From contig NZ_JACHVC010000006.1 in NCBI RefSeq assembly GCF_014230145.1, positions 62,001 to 126,000 on the forward strand: a stretch of DNA of 64,000 nt, read 5' to 3'. The notes beneath the pieces were generated by a model. That model saw only the letters and a list, made by a program, of their open reading frames with translations. It had not been told where the DNA came from and did no database searches. Shown here piece after piece: positions 8,710 through 17,857 of this stretch. Both the position numbers and the translations under genes were made by a program. This DNA comes from Pelagicoccus albus. Lineage in GTDB: Bacteria > Verrucomicrobiota > Verrucomicrobiia > Opitutales > Opitutaceae. Position 1 is the first letter of the stretch. The number at the start of each line of letters is the position of its first letter.

Positions 8710-11131
8710 CTCTTGCATTGGCCGCTTCGCTTGCTTCGAAAACGTCTTCCAGAAGCTTCCGCTTCTTATTTTGAAGCTGCAGCACCTTTTCTTCTACTGA
8801 GTCGCTCACAATCAGCTTGTAGCTCGTGACGACTCGAGTTTGGCCAATACGGTGGGCACGGTCCGTGGCCTGAGCCTCGGCCGCAGGATTCCACCAGGGG
8901 TCGAAATGTACGACCGTGTCGGCGGCAGTGAGGTTGAGTCCAGTGCCACCTGCCTTGAGCGAGATGAGGAACACGGGGATGTCGTCTGACTCGTTGAAAC
9001 GGTCCACTTCGGCCATACGGTTCCGAGTCGATCCGTCGATGTAGCAGTAAGGGATCGATTGTGATTCCAGTTCCTCTTTGAGTATCGAGAGCAAGGATAC
9101 GAACTGCGAGAATACGAGAATACGATGCCCACCATCGGTCGACTCCTCAAGCAGCTCTAGGAAGGAGCCCAATTTCGAAGAAGCGGATGCTTCGAGTGAA
9201 TTGTCGAGGAGTCGCGGATCGCAACAGGTTTGGCGAAGGCGGAGAAGTTGCGTCAGGGTTTTCATTCGCATAGCTCCCTCGCTCGCTCCACTTTTTTCCA
9301 ACTGTGAGATTTCCGCTTCTGCCAGCTTTCGTGCTGTGTCGTAGGTCTTCTTTTGGGCGGGGGTCATCTCCATGAAAAGAACTTGTTCGATCTTTTCCGG
9401 GAGTTCCGTGGCGACCTTGTCCTTGGTTCGACGGAGGATGTAAGGGGCGGCTTGATCTAGTATGCGTCGCTCGTGCCATCGTCTTTCGTCGCCGCGGGCT
9501 CCGCTCGGGATTGGCTTCCAACCGCCGGGCATGATAAAGTCCAACAACGACATGAGATCTTGGATACTGTTTTCGATAGGAGTACCGGTAAGCAGGATTC
9601 GTCCCTCTGTTTGTAGAGCGACCAAGGCTTTTGCGTTTTGGGTACGCCGATTTTTAATGTGTTGAGCCTCATCCGCGATGACACAGCGGAAGTTGAGTTC
9701 TCGCATCAGCTTTTTGTCCCGTATCAAGGTGCCGTAAGAGGTGACTATAAGATCGTAGCCCTTAGCCTGCTCGAGTGTCTTTAACCGATTGGAGCCATGG
9801 TTTAGAAAAGTCTTCAACTCTGGCGTGAATTTGGAGGCCTCGCGCCTCCAGTTCTCAACCAAGGAGGCGGGACAAACGATCAGGGTGGGCGATTTCTTCG
9901 ATGGATCCTTGATCGCGCTCGCGAGGGCGAGGGCTTGAAGCGTTTTTCCGAGACCCATTTCGTCCGCTAGAATTCCCCCTAGCTTGTGCCGGAATAGATG
10001 ATACAACCAAGCGACGCCTGTTTTCTGATAGGGTCGCAGAGTCGATTCCAAGGATGCGGAAAGACTTGGCACCTCGAGCTTATCGAGGCTCTTAAGCGCT
10101 TCGCTCCGCTCCCGCCAAGTAGAAGGAGGTTTGAAATTTGGGTTTAACTCCGAGAGTGGCTCTTCGATTTCCAAGCTACGCGAATAGGGGATCTTGTAGC
10201 TGCCGTTGTGAAGGAGCGGGGCGTTGAAGTCTCCAGTAAGCTGTTTTTGGATCGTGTTGAGCGAGTCGAGTCTGGAACGTTTAATCAGGAAGACCTTTTC
10301 GCCCGTTTCGATGTAGTGTTTTCCAGTGTTTAGACTTTGGCTGATCTCCTGTTGAGAGGCCTGTCCCGCATTTATGGATACTGTGAGATTGTAGCCATTT
10401 CGCTCTTCGACCACTTCAGTTTTGATCTTTGCCTCTGGGATGGATCCTACTCGATTTTCGAAGTTGGGAGTAAACTCTGCCTGATATTTGTCTTCGAGAT
10501 CGCCCCAGTATTCACCCAAAAAATTCAGGGTCAGATGGCGATCGCGAAGCCACCATTTGCGATTTCCGGGCTCCAGTTTGAAGCGATGGCTCTGCACGAG
10601 CTCGCGGATTTCATCATAATAGGGATGTTCGCGGGAAGGTAGTGAGATGGCGAGGTAGTGGGACGAGCCATCTACCTGGAGTGGCTTCCCATCGAAATGA
10701 AAGGGCCGCCGTTCTTCTCTAGCTTCCTCTACGAAGCTGCTTTCGCGAGATGCGTAGATCGGTTGTTCCTCCGCTTCCTCTGGCTCGGAAAGATGTTCTG
10801 TGACGCCGACAAGTTCGGATCCAATCCATGGAATCGGCTCCTTCGGTTTATTGGCCCAATAAAAGTCGGATTGCCCGTTCAGTGTTTTGACGAGGGCAGC
10901 TAGCTTTTCGCGGTCCAGCTGAAGAAAGGAGGATAGCTGTCCTCCACACCATTGGAAAAGCGAGAAAGCCGCTACGCGGGCGGCTTCATCCAGTTCGCCC
11001 AGTTGCTGAGGACCGAGCTTGTCCGGCTGGACTATCGATCCGTTCGTGAGAGCGATTTCGATTTTGGTTGGAATTGCGTCGCGAGGGGCGCTCGATTCGA
11101 GATTGGGCGGAAGAATGATGCGAAGTCGCAT
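8678..11131 (-). CDS. SNF2-family DNA-dependent ATPase/helicase
   Basis: 817 residues. The N-terminal third is a poorly conserved region. The SNF2 ATPase starts near residue 360 with motif I GGILADEMGLGKT, motif Ia LIVCPASLVENWRRE, DEAQ box VIADEAQHIKNRRT, and LLTGTPIENS. The helicase C-lobe carries ILVFSQF, LISLKAGGTGLNLT and FDPWWNPAAEAQATDRAHRIGQ-type motifs. All catalytic motifs are intact. Bacterial members are thought to remodel protein-DNA or RNA polymerase-DNA complexes, but the role here is unknown. The gene converges with the DUF2007 gene and lies about 60 bases from rsmG. Confidence 0.93.
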   Translation of the reverse strand: MRLRIILPPNLESSAPRDAIPTKIEIALTNGSIVQPDKLGPQQLGELDEAARVAAFSLFQWCGGQLSSFLQLDREKLAALVKTLNGQSDFYWANKPKEPIPWIGSELVGVTEHLSEPEEAEEQPIYASRESSFVEEAREERRPFHFDGKPLQVDGSSHYLAISLPSREHPYYDEIRELVQSHRFKLEPGNRKWWLRDRHLTLNFLGEYWGDLEDKYQAEFTPNFENRVGSIPEAKIKTEVVEERNGYNLTVSINAGQASQQEISQSLNTGKHYIETGEKVFLIKRSRLDSLNTIQKQLTGDFNAPLLHNGSYKIPYSRSLEIEEPLSELNPNFKPPSTWRERSEALKSLDKLEVPSLSASLESTLRPYQKTGVAWLYHLFRHKLGGILADEMGLGKTLQALALASAIKDPSKKSPTLIVCPASLVENWRREASKFTPELKTFLNHGSNRLKTLEQAKGYDLIVTSYGTLIRDKKLMRELNFRCVIADEAQHIKNRRTQNAKALVALQTEGRILLTGTPIENSIQDLMSLLDFIMPGGWKPIPSGARGDERRWHERRILDQAAPYILRRTKDKVATELPEKIEQVLFMEMTPAQKKTYDTARKLAEAEISQLEKSGASEGAMRMKTLTQLLRLRQTCCDPRLLDNSLEASASSKLGSFLELLEESTDGGHRILVFSQFVSLLSILKEELESQSIPYCYIDGSTRNRMAEVDRFNESDDIPVFLISLKAGGTGLNLTAADTVVHFDPWWNPAAEAQATDRAHRIGQTRVVTSYKLIVSDSVEEKVLQLQNKKRKLLEDVFEASEAANARVTLQDLKELI

Positions 11132-11172
11132 TCTTGATCAGTTGAGAGAGTTTTTGCGAAATGGAGTAGGGA

Positions 11173-11194
11173 TCGCGACCGAGGTCGCTCCTAC
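11173..11194 (-). repeat. REP-like palindrome, copy A
   Basis: The 22-base unit GTAGGAGCGACCTCGGTCGCGA is on the minus strand. It includes the imperfect palindrome GCGACC/GGTCGC and overlaps the TAG stop codon of rsmG at 11191-11193. It matches copies B (57752-57773) and C (63044-63065) with one difference. Confidence 0.85.
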
Positions 11195-11829
11195 CTTTTC
11201 ACTGGGACATGGATCACGTACTTCTGATCGAACTCGTCGTAGTCGAAGTAGTCGCGGATCGGGTAGGGCTGCGGCTTTTCTTTAACGGATGAAAGCTCCT
11301 CTTTCAGATCGCCCCCTTTGAGGTAGAGCACCCCGTTGGGCAGGTCGTTGAAGCAGGATCGCTTAATCTTCTTGCGAATCCAGCCCATGAATTTGGGCAA
11401 TTGGGTAACGGCTCGAGCGACTACGAAGTCCACCTGGCGGTCGACTTCCTCGACTCGACATTGGATGGCGACTGCGTTTTCGAGGCCGAGACGCTCGAGA
11501 CAATCTTGTACGACCTTGATCTTCTTGCCGATAGAGTCGACTAGGAGGAAGCGAGTTTCCGGAAAGGCGATGGCAAGTGGAACTCCTGGAAAACCGCCAC
11601 CGGTGCCGACGTCGATGACGGTCGTATCCGGTTTAAAGGGCATGGTTTTGGCGATGGCGAGGGAGTGCAGGATGTGCCGCTTGGGCAGGTTTTCCACGTC
11701 GCTGCGGGAGATTAGGTTGATCTTCTCGTTCCATTCCGCGATGGCGGAGGCATAGGTTTCGAACTGGGAGATCTGTTCGGCTGAGAATTCTGGAAAATGC
11801 TTGGAGACGATGGAAAGGTCGAATTTCAT
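11191..11829 (-). CDS. rsmG: 16S rRNA (guanine-527-N7)-methyltransferase
   Basis: 212 residues, the usual GidB/RsmG length. The SAM-binding motif VIDVGTGGGFPGVPLAI is near residues 70-86, preceded by the typical N-terminal helices with EWNEKINLISRSD and HILHSLA. The C-terminal segment VVARAVTQLPKFMGW is also characteristic. The enzyme makes m7G527 in 16S rRNA; its loss gives low-level streptomycin resistance in other bacteria. The gene is single here, not beside parA/parB or mnmG as in many genomes. Its stop codon lies inside a REP-like repeat. Confidence 0.95.
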   Translation of the reverse strand: MKFDLSIVSKHFPEFSAEQISQFETYASAIAEWNEKINLISRSDVENLPKRHILHSLAIAKTMPFKPDTTVIDVGTGGGFPGVPLAIAFPETRFLLVDSIGKKIKVVQDCLERLGLENAVAIQCRVEEVDRQVDFVVARAVTQLPKFMGWIRKKIKRSCFNDLPNGVLYLKGGDLKEELSSVKEKPQPYPIRDYFDYDEFDQKYVIHVPVKR

Positions 11830-11910
11830 AGGAGTTGGCCAAGGAAAATTGGTTTAGGCGTGGTGGCGAAACAAAAGATGCTCCACCTTAGCTGAAGATT
11901 GGATAAAAGG

Positions 11911-11926
11911 GTTACCAATGGGTAAC
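11911..11926. promoter_or_regulatory. Perfect inverted repeat upstream of the secreted protein/kinase operon
   Basis: GTTACC at 11911-11916 and GGTAAC at 11921-11926 form a perfect 6-bp inverted repeat, 37 bases before the ATG at 11963. It may be an operator. No regulator is proven, though the operon encodes its own response regulator. Confidence 0.3.
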
Positions 11927-11962
11927 ACGCCGGTAATATTTCTCCGCTAATCTGAGGGCACT

Positions 11963-13423
11963 ATGAAACCAATAACTCTTACCAAAACCATCATCGGCAG
12001 TGCTGCTCTCGCCGGTTTTTTGACATTCGCTTCAGCTCAGGACGGTTCCTCTTCGCTTAAGCTCTCCGATGCCCTCGAAAATGCGGTTTACCTCCAAGAA
12101 GGAGAAGCTGATCTCGATGCGGCTGCTAAGGCTTACGAAAACATTCTAGCCGAGACGGATTTGATCGACTCGCTTGCGGCGGAGACGCGTTTCCGTTTGG
12201 CGTCGGTTTATCTCGAACAGGAGAAGGATGCCCTTGCGTTTAAAATTCTGGGAGACCTGGTTGCCAATTATCCGGACCAAGCTCCATGGGTCGCCGAGGC
12301 ACAAGCGCTCTTGCCGAAGGAATTCGTCCCGGAAATCACTCCCTGGAAGGACGGCGAGCGGACTTGGTACGACTGGGTTTTGCCCACTGGAAATGTCATC
12401 GGCTACAGCTTTTCCACGATTTTCAACTACGAGTGGGAGGGGGAGATGCTCTGGCGGAAAGAAGCCCGCTATTTGATGAACGGACACCGAGCCTGCGTAA
12501 TCGAATTCGACAAGGACACTTTTGAGACAAAGTACAGCCTGATGAGCCTGCAAGGGATGGGGCAAGTCCGAGCTTGGTATGAGGACGATGCTCACGCCGC
12601 CACGGTCGCCTATTCGAAGTCCAATAGCGAAAAGAACTTCAACTTCCAGCATCGGGCTTACGACAATGAGCAGGCGTATGAATTGATGAGGCAGCTACCT
12701 GTCGAAGTTGGTTACAGCACTAAAATTTTGATCTTCGTCACATTCTCGGGGATGCCGGTTGAAGTTAACTTCACAGTGACTGGACTCGAAACTTTGGATA
12801 CAATTTTGGGCGAAGTGGAGTGCTACAAGGTTCGCATCGATATACACGGGCAGGAGCAGTTCTGCTATCTGACTAACGACGAGGATCGCATGATGGTCAA
12901 AATGGTCGCCGGCGGACTTGAAGGTATTTTGAAGAAAGTCGAAACCATCGACTATGATTCGACGGCGAGCTACGAAAACGAGTTGCACGGCTACTCGATT
13001 CAACTGCCGGCATCTTGGGGAGTGGTCCCTCAGGGGGAGGAACTCAAGGCGGACAAGAAAATCCGTGTTTGGCTAGCGGAGCCGACTGTACGGGGAATCT
13101 ATGCGCTTAGTTCGATCCCGAATGCGGATTGGTCGGATGGAAGTGGGATCGAATTGGAGGATTTTATCGCGATGGCTAAGAAGAAGCTTTCCGACGCGGA
13201 AGGGGAGTTGGACGCCGAATGGGAGCGCGAACTGCAAATCGGGAATTTGCGTGGTGCCGCGTTTCGGGCCTCGCTCGATTCCGGAAAGGAAGATGTTCCG
13301 TACGTTTACGCTCTGCTCGGCCCAGACTATCATTACCTTCTCGAAGCTAAGATTCCAAGCGACGACATCGAAGAAATGGAGTCTCAACTTGAACGAATCG
13401 TAACCAGTATTTCGGTACAGTAG
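11963..13423 (+). CDS. Secreted protein with TPR-like and DUF3108-like regions, co-transcribed with a two-component pair
   Basis: 486 residues with a signal peptide (cleavage near FASAQ, about residue 25). Residues 30-115 look like two or three TPR-type helical hairpins (AAKAYENILAETD, LAFKILGDLVANYP). Residues 120-330 are beta-rich with a DUF3108-like pattern (YEWEGEMLWRKEARYLMNG, then TILGEVECYKVRIDI). The C-terminal 150 residues are a separate domain (SYENELHGYSIQLPASW) seen in bacterial lipoproteins of unknown role. The stop is 3 bases before the kinase start, so the protein is probably linked to the kinase signal. A sensing or envelope-repair role is inference only. Confidence 0.75.
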   Translation: MKPITLTKTIIGSAALAGFLTFASAQDGSSSLKLSDALENAVYLQEGEADLDAAAKAYENILAETDLIDSLAAETRFRLASVYLEQEKDALAFKILGDLVANYPDQAPWVAEAQALLPKEFVPEITPWKDGERTWYDWVLPTGNVIGYSFSTIFNYEWEGEMLWRKEARYLMNGHRACVIEFDKDTFETKYSLMSLQGMGQVRAWYEDDAHAATVAYSKSNSEKNFNFQHRAYDNEQAYELMRQLPVEVGYSTKILIFVTFSGMPVEVNFTVTGLETLDTILGEVECYKVRIDIHGQEQFCYLTNDEDRMMVKMVAGGLEGILKKVETIDYDSTASYENELHGYSIQLPASWGVVPQGEELKADKKIRVWLAEPTVRGIYALSSIPNADWSDGSGIELEDFIAMAKKKLSDAEGELDAEWERELQIGNLRGAAFRASLDSGKEDVPYVYALLGPDYHYLLEAKIPSDDIEEMESQLERIVTSISVQ

Positions 13424-13426
13424 TAG

Positions 13427-15172
13427 ATGTTCTCGTTCTTAAAAAGAACTCAAACAAATGTCACCCGGACTTCGGTTTGGGTGACTTACCTGCTTTTGAT
13501 CGTTGGTATTTGCAGTCCCGCGATCTGTGTGGTTTGGCTAGTGAGGTCAGCGGTTGAGAGCGAGGAGTCATCACTGCAACGCTACGTGGACGAGTCCAAT
13601 GAGGCCCGCTTGGCTGATGCTGAAGAGTTGGTTAGGAGCCGATTCAATGAACTTTCGGTTGGTGACTCCCCAGAGCGATTCGTGTATCCACTTTCCAATG
13701 AACGAAGCTATGTGGTTTCCGAGGAGGCGACCGCGGCGCGTTCTGCTTTGAGTTCGATCCGATCGGAAATCGCGGACCTTCCGACAGAAGAGGCAATTCG
13801 AACGCTCGCGATGAAAATCGAAGCACCGGAAGTTGCGGAGCTTCGAATGTTGGGAGGCCGCCTGGTTGGCCCGATCCTTGTTGGACTTGCCGTTTCCCGA
13901 GCGGAGGAGAGTGGGAGTTTGCCCGCTGAGTTGGTCGGGCGGTTTGACGCCTATGTCGCTGATCTTTTGGAGAGCGAAGTGTATTCGTCGCAGATTCGCT
14001 TTTTGGTAGAGCGTTATGCCCCTTTTTCGAATTCGGCAGCCGTCAAGCTCGCTGCCGAAAGAGAAGCTCTTAAGGACAAATGGTTGGGCGAGCTCGATCC
14101 GCGCACAGATTTGAAGGACGAGTTTTCGACCACTCTACGAACGAATTCTTTTCTCGCAAGGAGACATGCGAATGGCTCAGGTCTCGAGGTTTTTACCTTG
14201 GAATCGGTATTCGATAGTTTGGCTGAAATTCCACGGTTGAGCGACTGGGGAATCCGTATCGAATTCGGGAATACTGCTGCGGAAACTGTTCTAGTCCGGA
14301 AGTTGTCGGGTGCTCTCGGTTTTCTTCAACTAAAAATGGTAGATCCAGTGACTGTTGAGGACATTTCCCAAGAGAAGTCGCACTTGTATGTCATTGTCGG
14401 AGTGATCGTTTTGGCCCTATCGATCGTGTCCGGTATGGCGGTCGTCGTTTCGTTCAGGAGGCAAGAAAGTGTTAGCCGGTTAAAAGATGACTTGGTGGCG
14501 ACCGTGACTCACGAGCTTAAAACTCCGGTTTCTTCGATCCGGTTGCTGGTCGACACTCTCCTCGATGAAGAACGTAGAAAGAAAGTTGATACTAGTAAAT
14601 ACATCGAGTTGATCTCACGTGAGAACCAACGTCTGGGCGCTCTGATCGACAATTTCTTATCCTTTTCTCGGATGGAGCGAGCCAAAGGGAGTTTTACCTT
14701 AGCTCCTGTTAACCCGGCTGAGGTGGTACAACGAGCGGAGGAGGCATTTCGTGAGCGTTTTGTGGGGCAGTCCTATGACCTGAAATCGATCGTGCCTGAA
14801 GACTTGCCGTTCGTTTTAGCAGATACTGATGCGATGGTCTCGGCTTTGGGGAATTTGTTGGAAAACGCTTTCAAGTACGGCGGCTCTGACAAGAGGATAT
14901 TGTTAAGTGTAAAGGGTTCTGGAGCGATGGTTTCATTTGAGGTCCAGGATTTCGGGAGAGGAATATCTGCACGGGAGCAGAAGAAGATCTTCCGTAAGTT
15001 TTATCAAGTCGGTGAGGCGAGAGGTGAACACGCGGGAAGCGTCGGCCTCGGACTGAGCATCGTCGATTTTATTGTATCTAAACATTCCGGACGCATCGAA
15101 TTGGAAAGCGAACCTGAAAAAGGATCTGTATTCAAACTCTTGATTCCCTATGCCCAAAATACTGATCGTTGA
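13427..15172 (+). CDS. Membrane sensor histidine kinase
   Basis: 581 residues. Membrane helix 1 is at about 15-38 and helix 2 at about 319-341, enclosing a periplasmic domain of roughly 280 residues of no recognised family. There is no clear HAMP or PAS domain. The phospho-acceptor box VTHELKTPVSSIRLL is near residue 360, the N box NLLENAFKYGG near 475, GRGIS near 510 and GLGLSIV near 540. All kinase motifs are intact. It overlaps the downstream response regulator gene by 23 bases, so the two are a cognate pair. The upstream secreted protein in the same operon may modulate its sensor domain. Confidence 0.93.
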   Translation: MFSFLKRTQTNVTRTSVWVTYLLLIVGICSPAICVVWLVRSAVESEESSLQRYVDESNEARLADAEELVRSRFNELSVGDSPERFVYPLSNERSYVVSEEATAARSALSSIRSEIADLPTEEAIRTLAMKIEAPEVAELRMLGGRLVGPILVGLAVSRAEESGSLPAELVGRFDAYVADLLESEVYSSQIRFLVERYAPFSNSAAVKLAAEREALKDKWLGELDPRTDLKDEFSTTLRTNSFLARRHANGSGLEVFTLESVFDSLAEIPRLSDWGIRIEFGNTAAETVLVRKLSGALGFLQLKMVDPVTVEDISQEKSHLYVIVGVIVLALSIVSGMAVVVSFRRQESVSRLKDDLVATVTHELKTPVSSIRLLVDTLLDEERRKKVDTSKYIELISRENQRLGALIDNFLSFSRMERAKGSFTLAPVNPAEVVQRAEEAFRERFVGQSYDLKSIVPEDLPFVLADTDAMVSALGNLLENAFKYGGSDKRILLSVKGSGAMVSFEVQDFGRGISAREQKKIFRKFYQVGEARGEHAGSVGLGLSIVDFIVSKHSGRIELESEPEKGSVFKLLIPYAQNTDR

Positions 15173-15824
15173 AGATGATGAGGCCCTCGCCAGAGGCCTT
15201 TGCGATAATTTCACCTTCGAAGGCTATGAGGTTCTCTATGCTTCCGATGGCGATACTGGCTTGGATTTGCTCTTGGACAAAGGTCCGGACCTGGTGCTGC
15301 TCGATGTCATGCTTCCAGGTATCGACGGATTCTCCATCTGTGCCGCTGCTCGAAGGGAAGGGTGCACGATGCCGATCGTCATGCTCACGGCGAAAGGGCA
15401 GGAGCGCGATGTGGTTCGAGGTCTAGAGCTTGGGGCCGACGATTACGTCCTGAAACCATTTTCGATCAAAGAGCTGATCGCTCGTGTGCGTGCGTTCTTG
15501 AGACGACACCGCAGCGAGGATGAAAGGGTTTTCACGTTTGGGGATTTTCGTCTCGATCGAGATTCGTTGCGACTGACTCATTCGGGAACCGAGGTGAAAC
15601 TGACCCGAAAAGAGTACCAGCTACTCGAATACTTGGTGATTAATAGTGGCAAGGCTTTGTCTCGACAAGGGATAATGTCTGCGGTCTGGGGAAGTAGTGT
15701 AATTGTTACTCAACGCAGCGTCGATCGCTGTGTGACGACCTTAAGAGCCAAGATTGAAGCTGAACCGGCCAAGCCGAAGCATCTCCTAACGATCCGAGAT
15801 GTCGGTTATCGATTCGAGATCTGA
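15150..15824 (+). CDS. OmpR/PhoB-family response regulator, partner of the upstream kinase
   Basis: 224 residues. The receiver domain (1-115) has VEDDEA, the acceptor segment VLLDVMLPG (Asp near 52) and the lysine in VLKPFS. The winged-helix DNA-binding domain (about 130-222) carries KLTRKEYQLLEYLV and the recognition region QRSVDRCVTTLRAKIE, ending with GYRFEI. It overlaps the kinase gene by 23 bases. The likely targets are unknown; autoregulation of its own operon through the repeat at 11911 is only a guess. Confidence 0.95.
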   Translation: MPKILIVEDDEALARGLCDNFTFEGYEVLYASDGDTGLDLLLDKGPDLVLLDVMLPGIDGFSICAAARREGCTMPIVMLTAKGQERDVVRGLELGADDYVLKPFSIKELIARVRAFLRRHRSEDERVFTFGDFRLDRDSLRLTHSGTEVKLTRKEYQLLEYLVINSGKALSRQGIMSAVWGSSVIVTQRSVDRCVTTLRAKIEAEPAKPKHLLTIRDVGYRFEI

Positions 15825-15848
15825 TTCTAGGTGGCGATGGTTGAATCC

Positions 15849-17789
15849 TCAATCCATGTTCTTCTCTAGGAAAGCGAGGATTCTTTGGTATAGATCCAGT
15901 CGCTTTTTCAGACTGAAAACATTGTGGCCCTCTCCGCCCACAAACAGCGTCTCATGCTCAATTCCATATTTTTCCAATTCGGACTTTAGCCGTTTGGATT
16001 GTTTTATGGATACGTTGGAGTCGTTCTTTCCGTGAACTACGAAGATGGGGATCTTTATATTTTCAATGTGGTAGATTGGGGATATTTCCTCGAAGCGATT
16101 CGTGTCTGACTCCGGATCACCCAATTGCTCTTTCAATTTAAAATGAGAGTATTGGTGGTCCTGCCACTTTCTGGCTTTGATCATTTCCTCCCAATCGAAG
16201 ACGCCCATATTTGTAATTGCGCAACGATAGAGTTCTGGTTCGAAGACGGCTCCGCACAAGGCGGAGTATCCACCAAAGCTTGCTCCCATGATCGCGAGGC
16301 GGCTTTTGTCGGCGATGCCTTGATCAACCAAGAGCTTTACAGCCTGAGTGATATCGTCCTGCATAGCGCGAAACTCATAGGCAGCCTCGTCCGATATTTT
16401 TCTGCCGTATCCAGTCGAACCGCGGTAGTTGAGGCGAAGTACAGCGTAGCCTTTATTGGCGAAAAATTGGGTTTCGTCGTGGTAACCGGGATGGTCTCGA
16501 GTCCACGGTCCACCGTGTACGAGGACGATGGTTGGGTAGGGGGCTTGGGTGTTGGGCGGTCTAGTTAGGTATCCCTCTAGTCTTAACTCATCGGGCGTCT
16601 GGAAATGAAAAATATCGGTGGATGCTAGCTTGTCTTCCTCTAGCCACGGGGCGGATTTCGTGATGAGTTTTAAGGTCTTGTTTTTTATGTCTAAGACAGA
16701 GTACTCGGGAGGCAGCTTGTCCGAATACGAATACACGAGGAAGCGGGTGAAATCATCGCTGGCTTGGTAGATGATGTTAATCCTGTTTTTTATGGTGCCA
16801 TCCACCATGTTTTGGATGGGCTGTAGCTCGGGAGCGAACCAAATGGATTTCGGTTTGTCAGCGTGGTACCACATGCCAACGACCTGATCCTTGAAAAAGA
16901 GATAGCGGGCTGTGTCTGAGAAGTCGTAGTAGTCATCTCGGTACAGGAGTGGTCCGAGCTCCGCTTTTTCTATGTCGTAAGAATAGAGCCCTTTGGTCTC
17001 CTCCCCATTGTACCCCGATATATAAATGACGCTCTTTTCGGCTCCGAATAACTCGATGCTCCATAGTTCAGGGTCGAGATTGAGAGGGATCCAGTCCTCA
17101 TCCTTTGAATAGCGGTGTAAGAATTCGAGTTTTCCATTGTAGAAGCGGGTGACGATGCGGGGCTCGTGCCTTTGATCGATATTCCAGCCAAAGATCTCCC
17201 CGGGCGGTTCTATGATGCGGGAGGAAACCAAGCGATTCGCGTTTGTCTTGGGAACTATCCATTTCCCGTCATCTTGCCTAACTTTCGAATCGCTGTTGGT
17301 ACGAAGCTTAGCCAGTCCGGTTTTTACCTCGTATCCGTCTTGAATCCAAATCCAGGAGGAGGATTCATCGTAAATCGGATCAATCAAATCGACTGCAACG
17401 TCATTGCTAAGAAGTGAGCGAGTCTCGTTCTTTTTTACGCTGAAGCTGTAGACGCCGTCGGCGTACTGATCCCATTTGACAAGTTTGAATGTGACGTCCT
17501 CGTTACTCGTCCAGTGAACGCTCGCGATATCTCGACCCGGCCAATTGGTTGACCGCAATACTTTCAGGGAATCGAGGTCGAAGATCACGATACCGCGTTC
17601 ACCTTTGTCATCGATAGGAGCAACGCTTACCGCGTATTTGCCGTCTGGAGACATCTTCATGTCGAAGACGGCGGGAGGTCGGAGAAAGTTTTCCGGCGTA
17701 TTTCCCGGCTTTATCTTTTTGCTCTTAGCGTGAGCGAAAGGAAGAAGCGCTAGCGCTAGAATGATGAGGGAGAGGAGGTTCGTCTTCAT
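15849..17789 (-). CDS. S9-family serine peptidase (acylaminoacyl-/prolyl-oligopeptidase type), secreted
   Basis: 646 residues with a signal peptide (first 21 residues, ending PFAHA). The N-terminal 350 residues are a beta-propeller with DMKMSPDGKYAVS-type blades. The C-terminal alpha/beta-hydrolase domain starts near 385 (LEGYLTRP, then VHGGP). The nucleophile elbow GASFGG is near residue 502 and the catalytic His is in GEGHNVF near 623. The aspartate probably sits in VVHGKNDSNV. The family cleaves peptides, here probably in the periplasm for peptide nutrition. It converges with the response regulator gene and is monocistronic. Confidence 0.92.
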   Translation of the reverse strand: MKTNLLSLIILALALLPFAHAKSKKIKPGNTPENFLRPPAVFDMKMSPDGKYAVSVAPIDDKGERGIVIFDLDSLKVLRSTNWPGRDIASVHWTSNEDVTFKLVKWDQYADGVYSFSVKKNETRSLLSNDVAVDLIDPIYDESSSWIWIQDGYEVKTGLAKLRTNSDSKVRQDDGKWIVPKTNANRLVSSRIIEPPGEIFGWNIDQRHEPRIVTRFYNGKLEFLHRYSKDEDWIPLNLDPELWSIELFGAEKSVIYISGYNGEETKGLYSYDIEKAELGPLLYRDDYYDFSDTARYLFFKDQVVGMWYHADKPKSIWFAPELQPIQNMVDGTIKNRINIIYQASDDFTRFLVYSYSDKLPPEYSVLDIKNKTLKLITKSAPWLEEDKLASTDIFHFQTPDELRLEGYLTRPPNTQAPYPTIVLVHGGPWTRDHPGYHDETQFFANKGYAVLRLNYRGSTGYGRKISDEAAYEFRAMQDDITQAVKLLVDQGIADKSRLAIMGASFGGYSALCGAVFEPELYRCAITNMGVFDWEEMIKARKWQDHQYSHFKLKEQLGDPESDTNRFEEISPIYHIENIKIPIFVVHGKNDSNVSIKQSKRLKSELEKYGIEHETLFVGGEGHNVFSLKKRLDLYQRILAFLEKNMD

Positions 17790-17857
17790 GAGGGGATGGC
17801 ACGATCCATCGAGGATGGGTGTGCGGGGTTGAAGACGGGAGTTTGAGAATCAATTAC

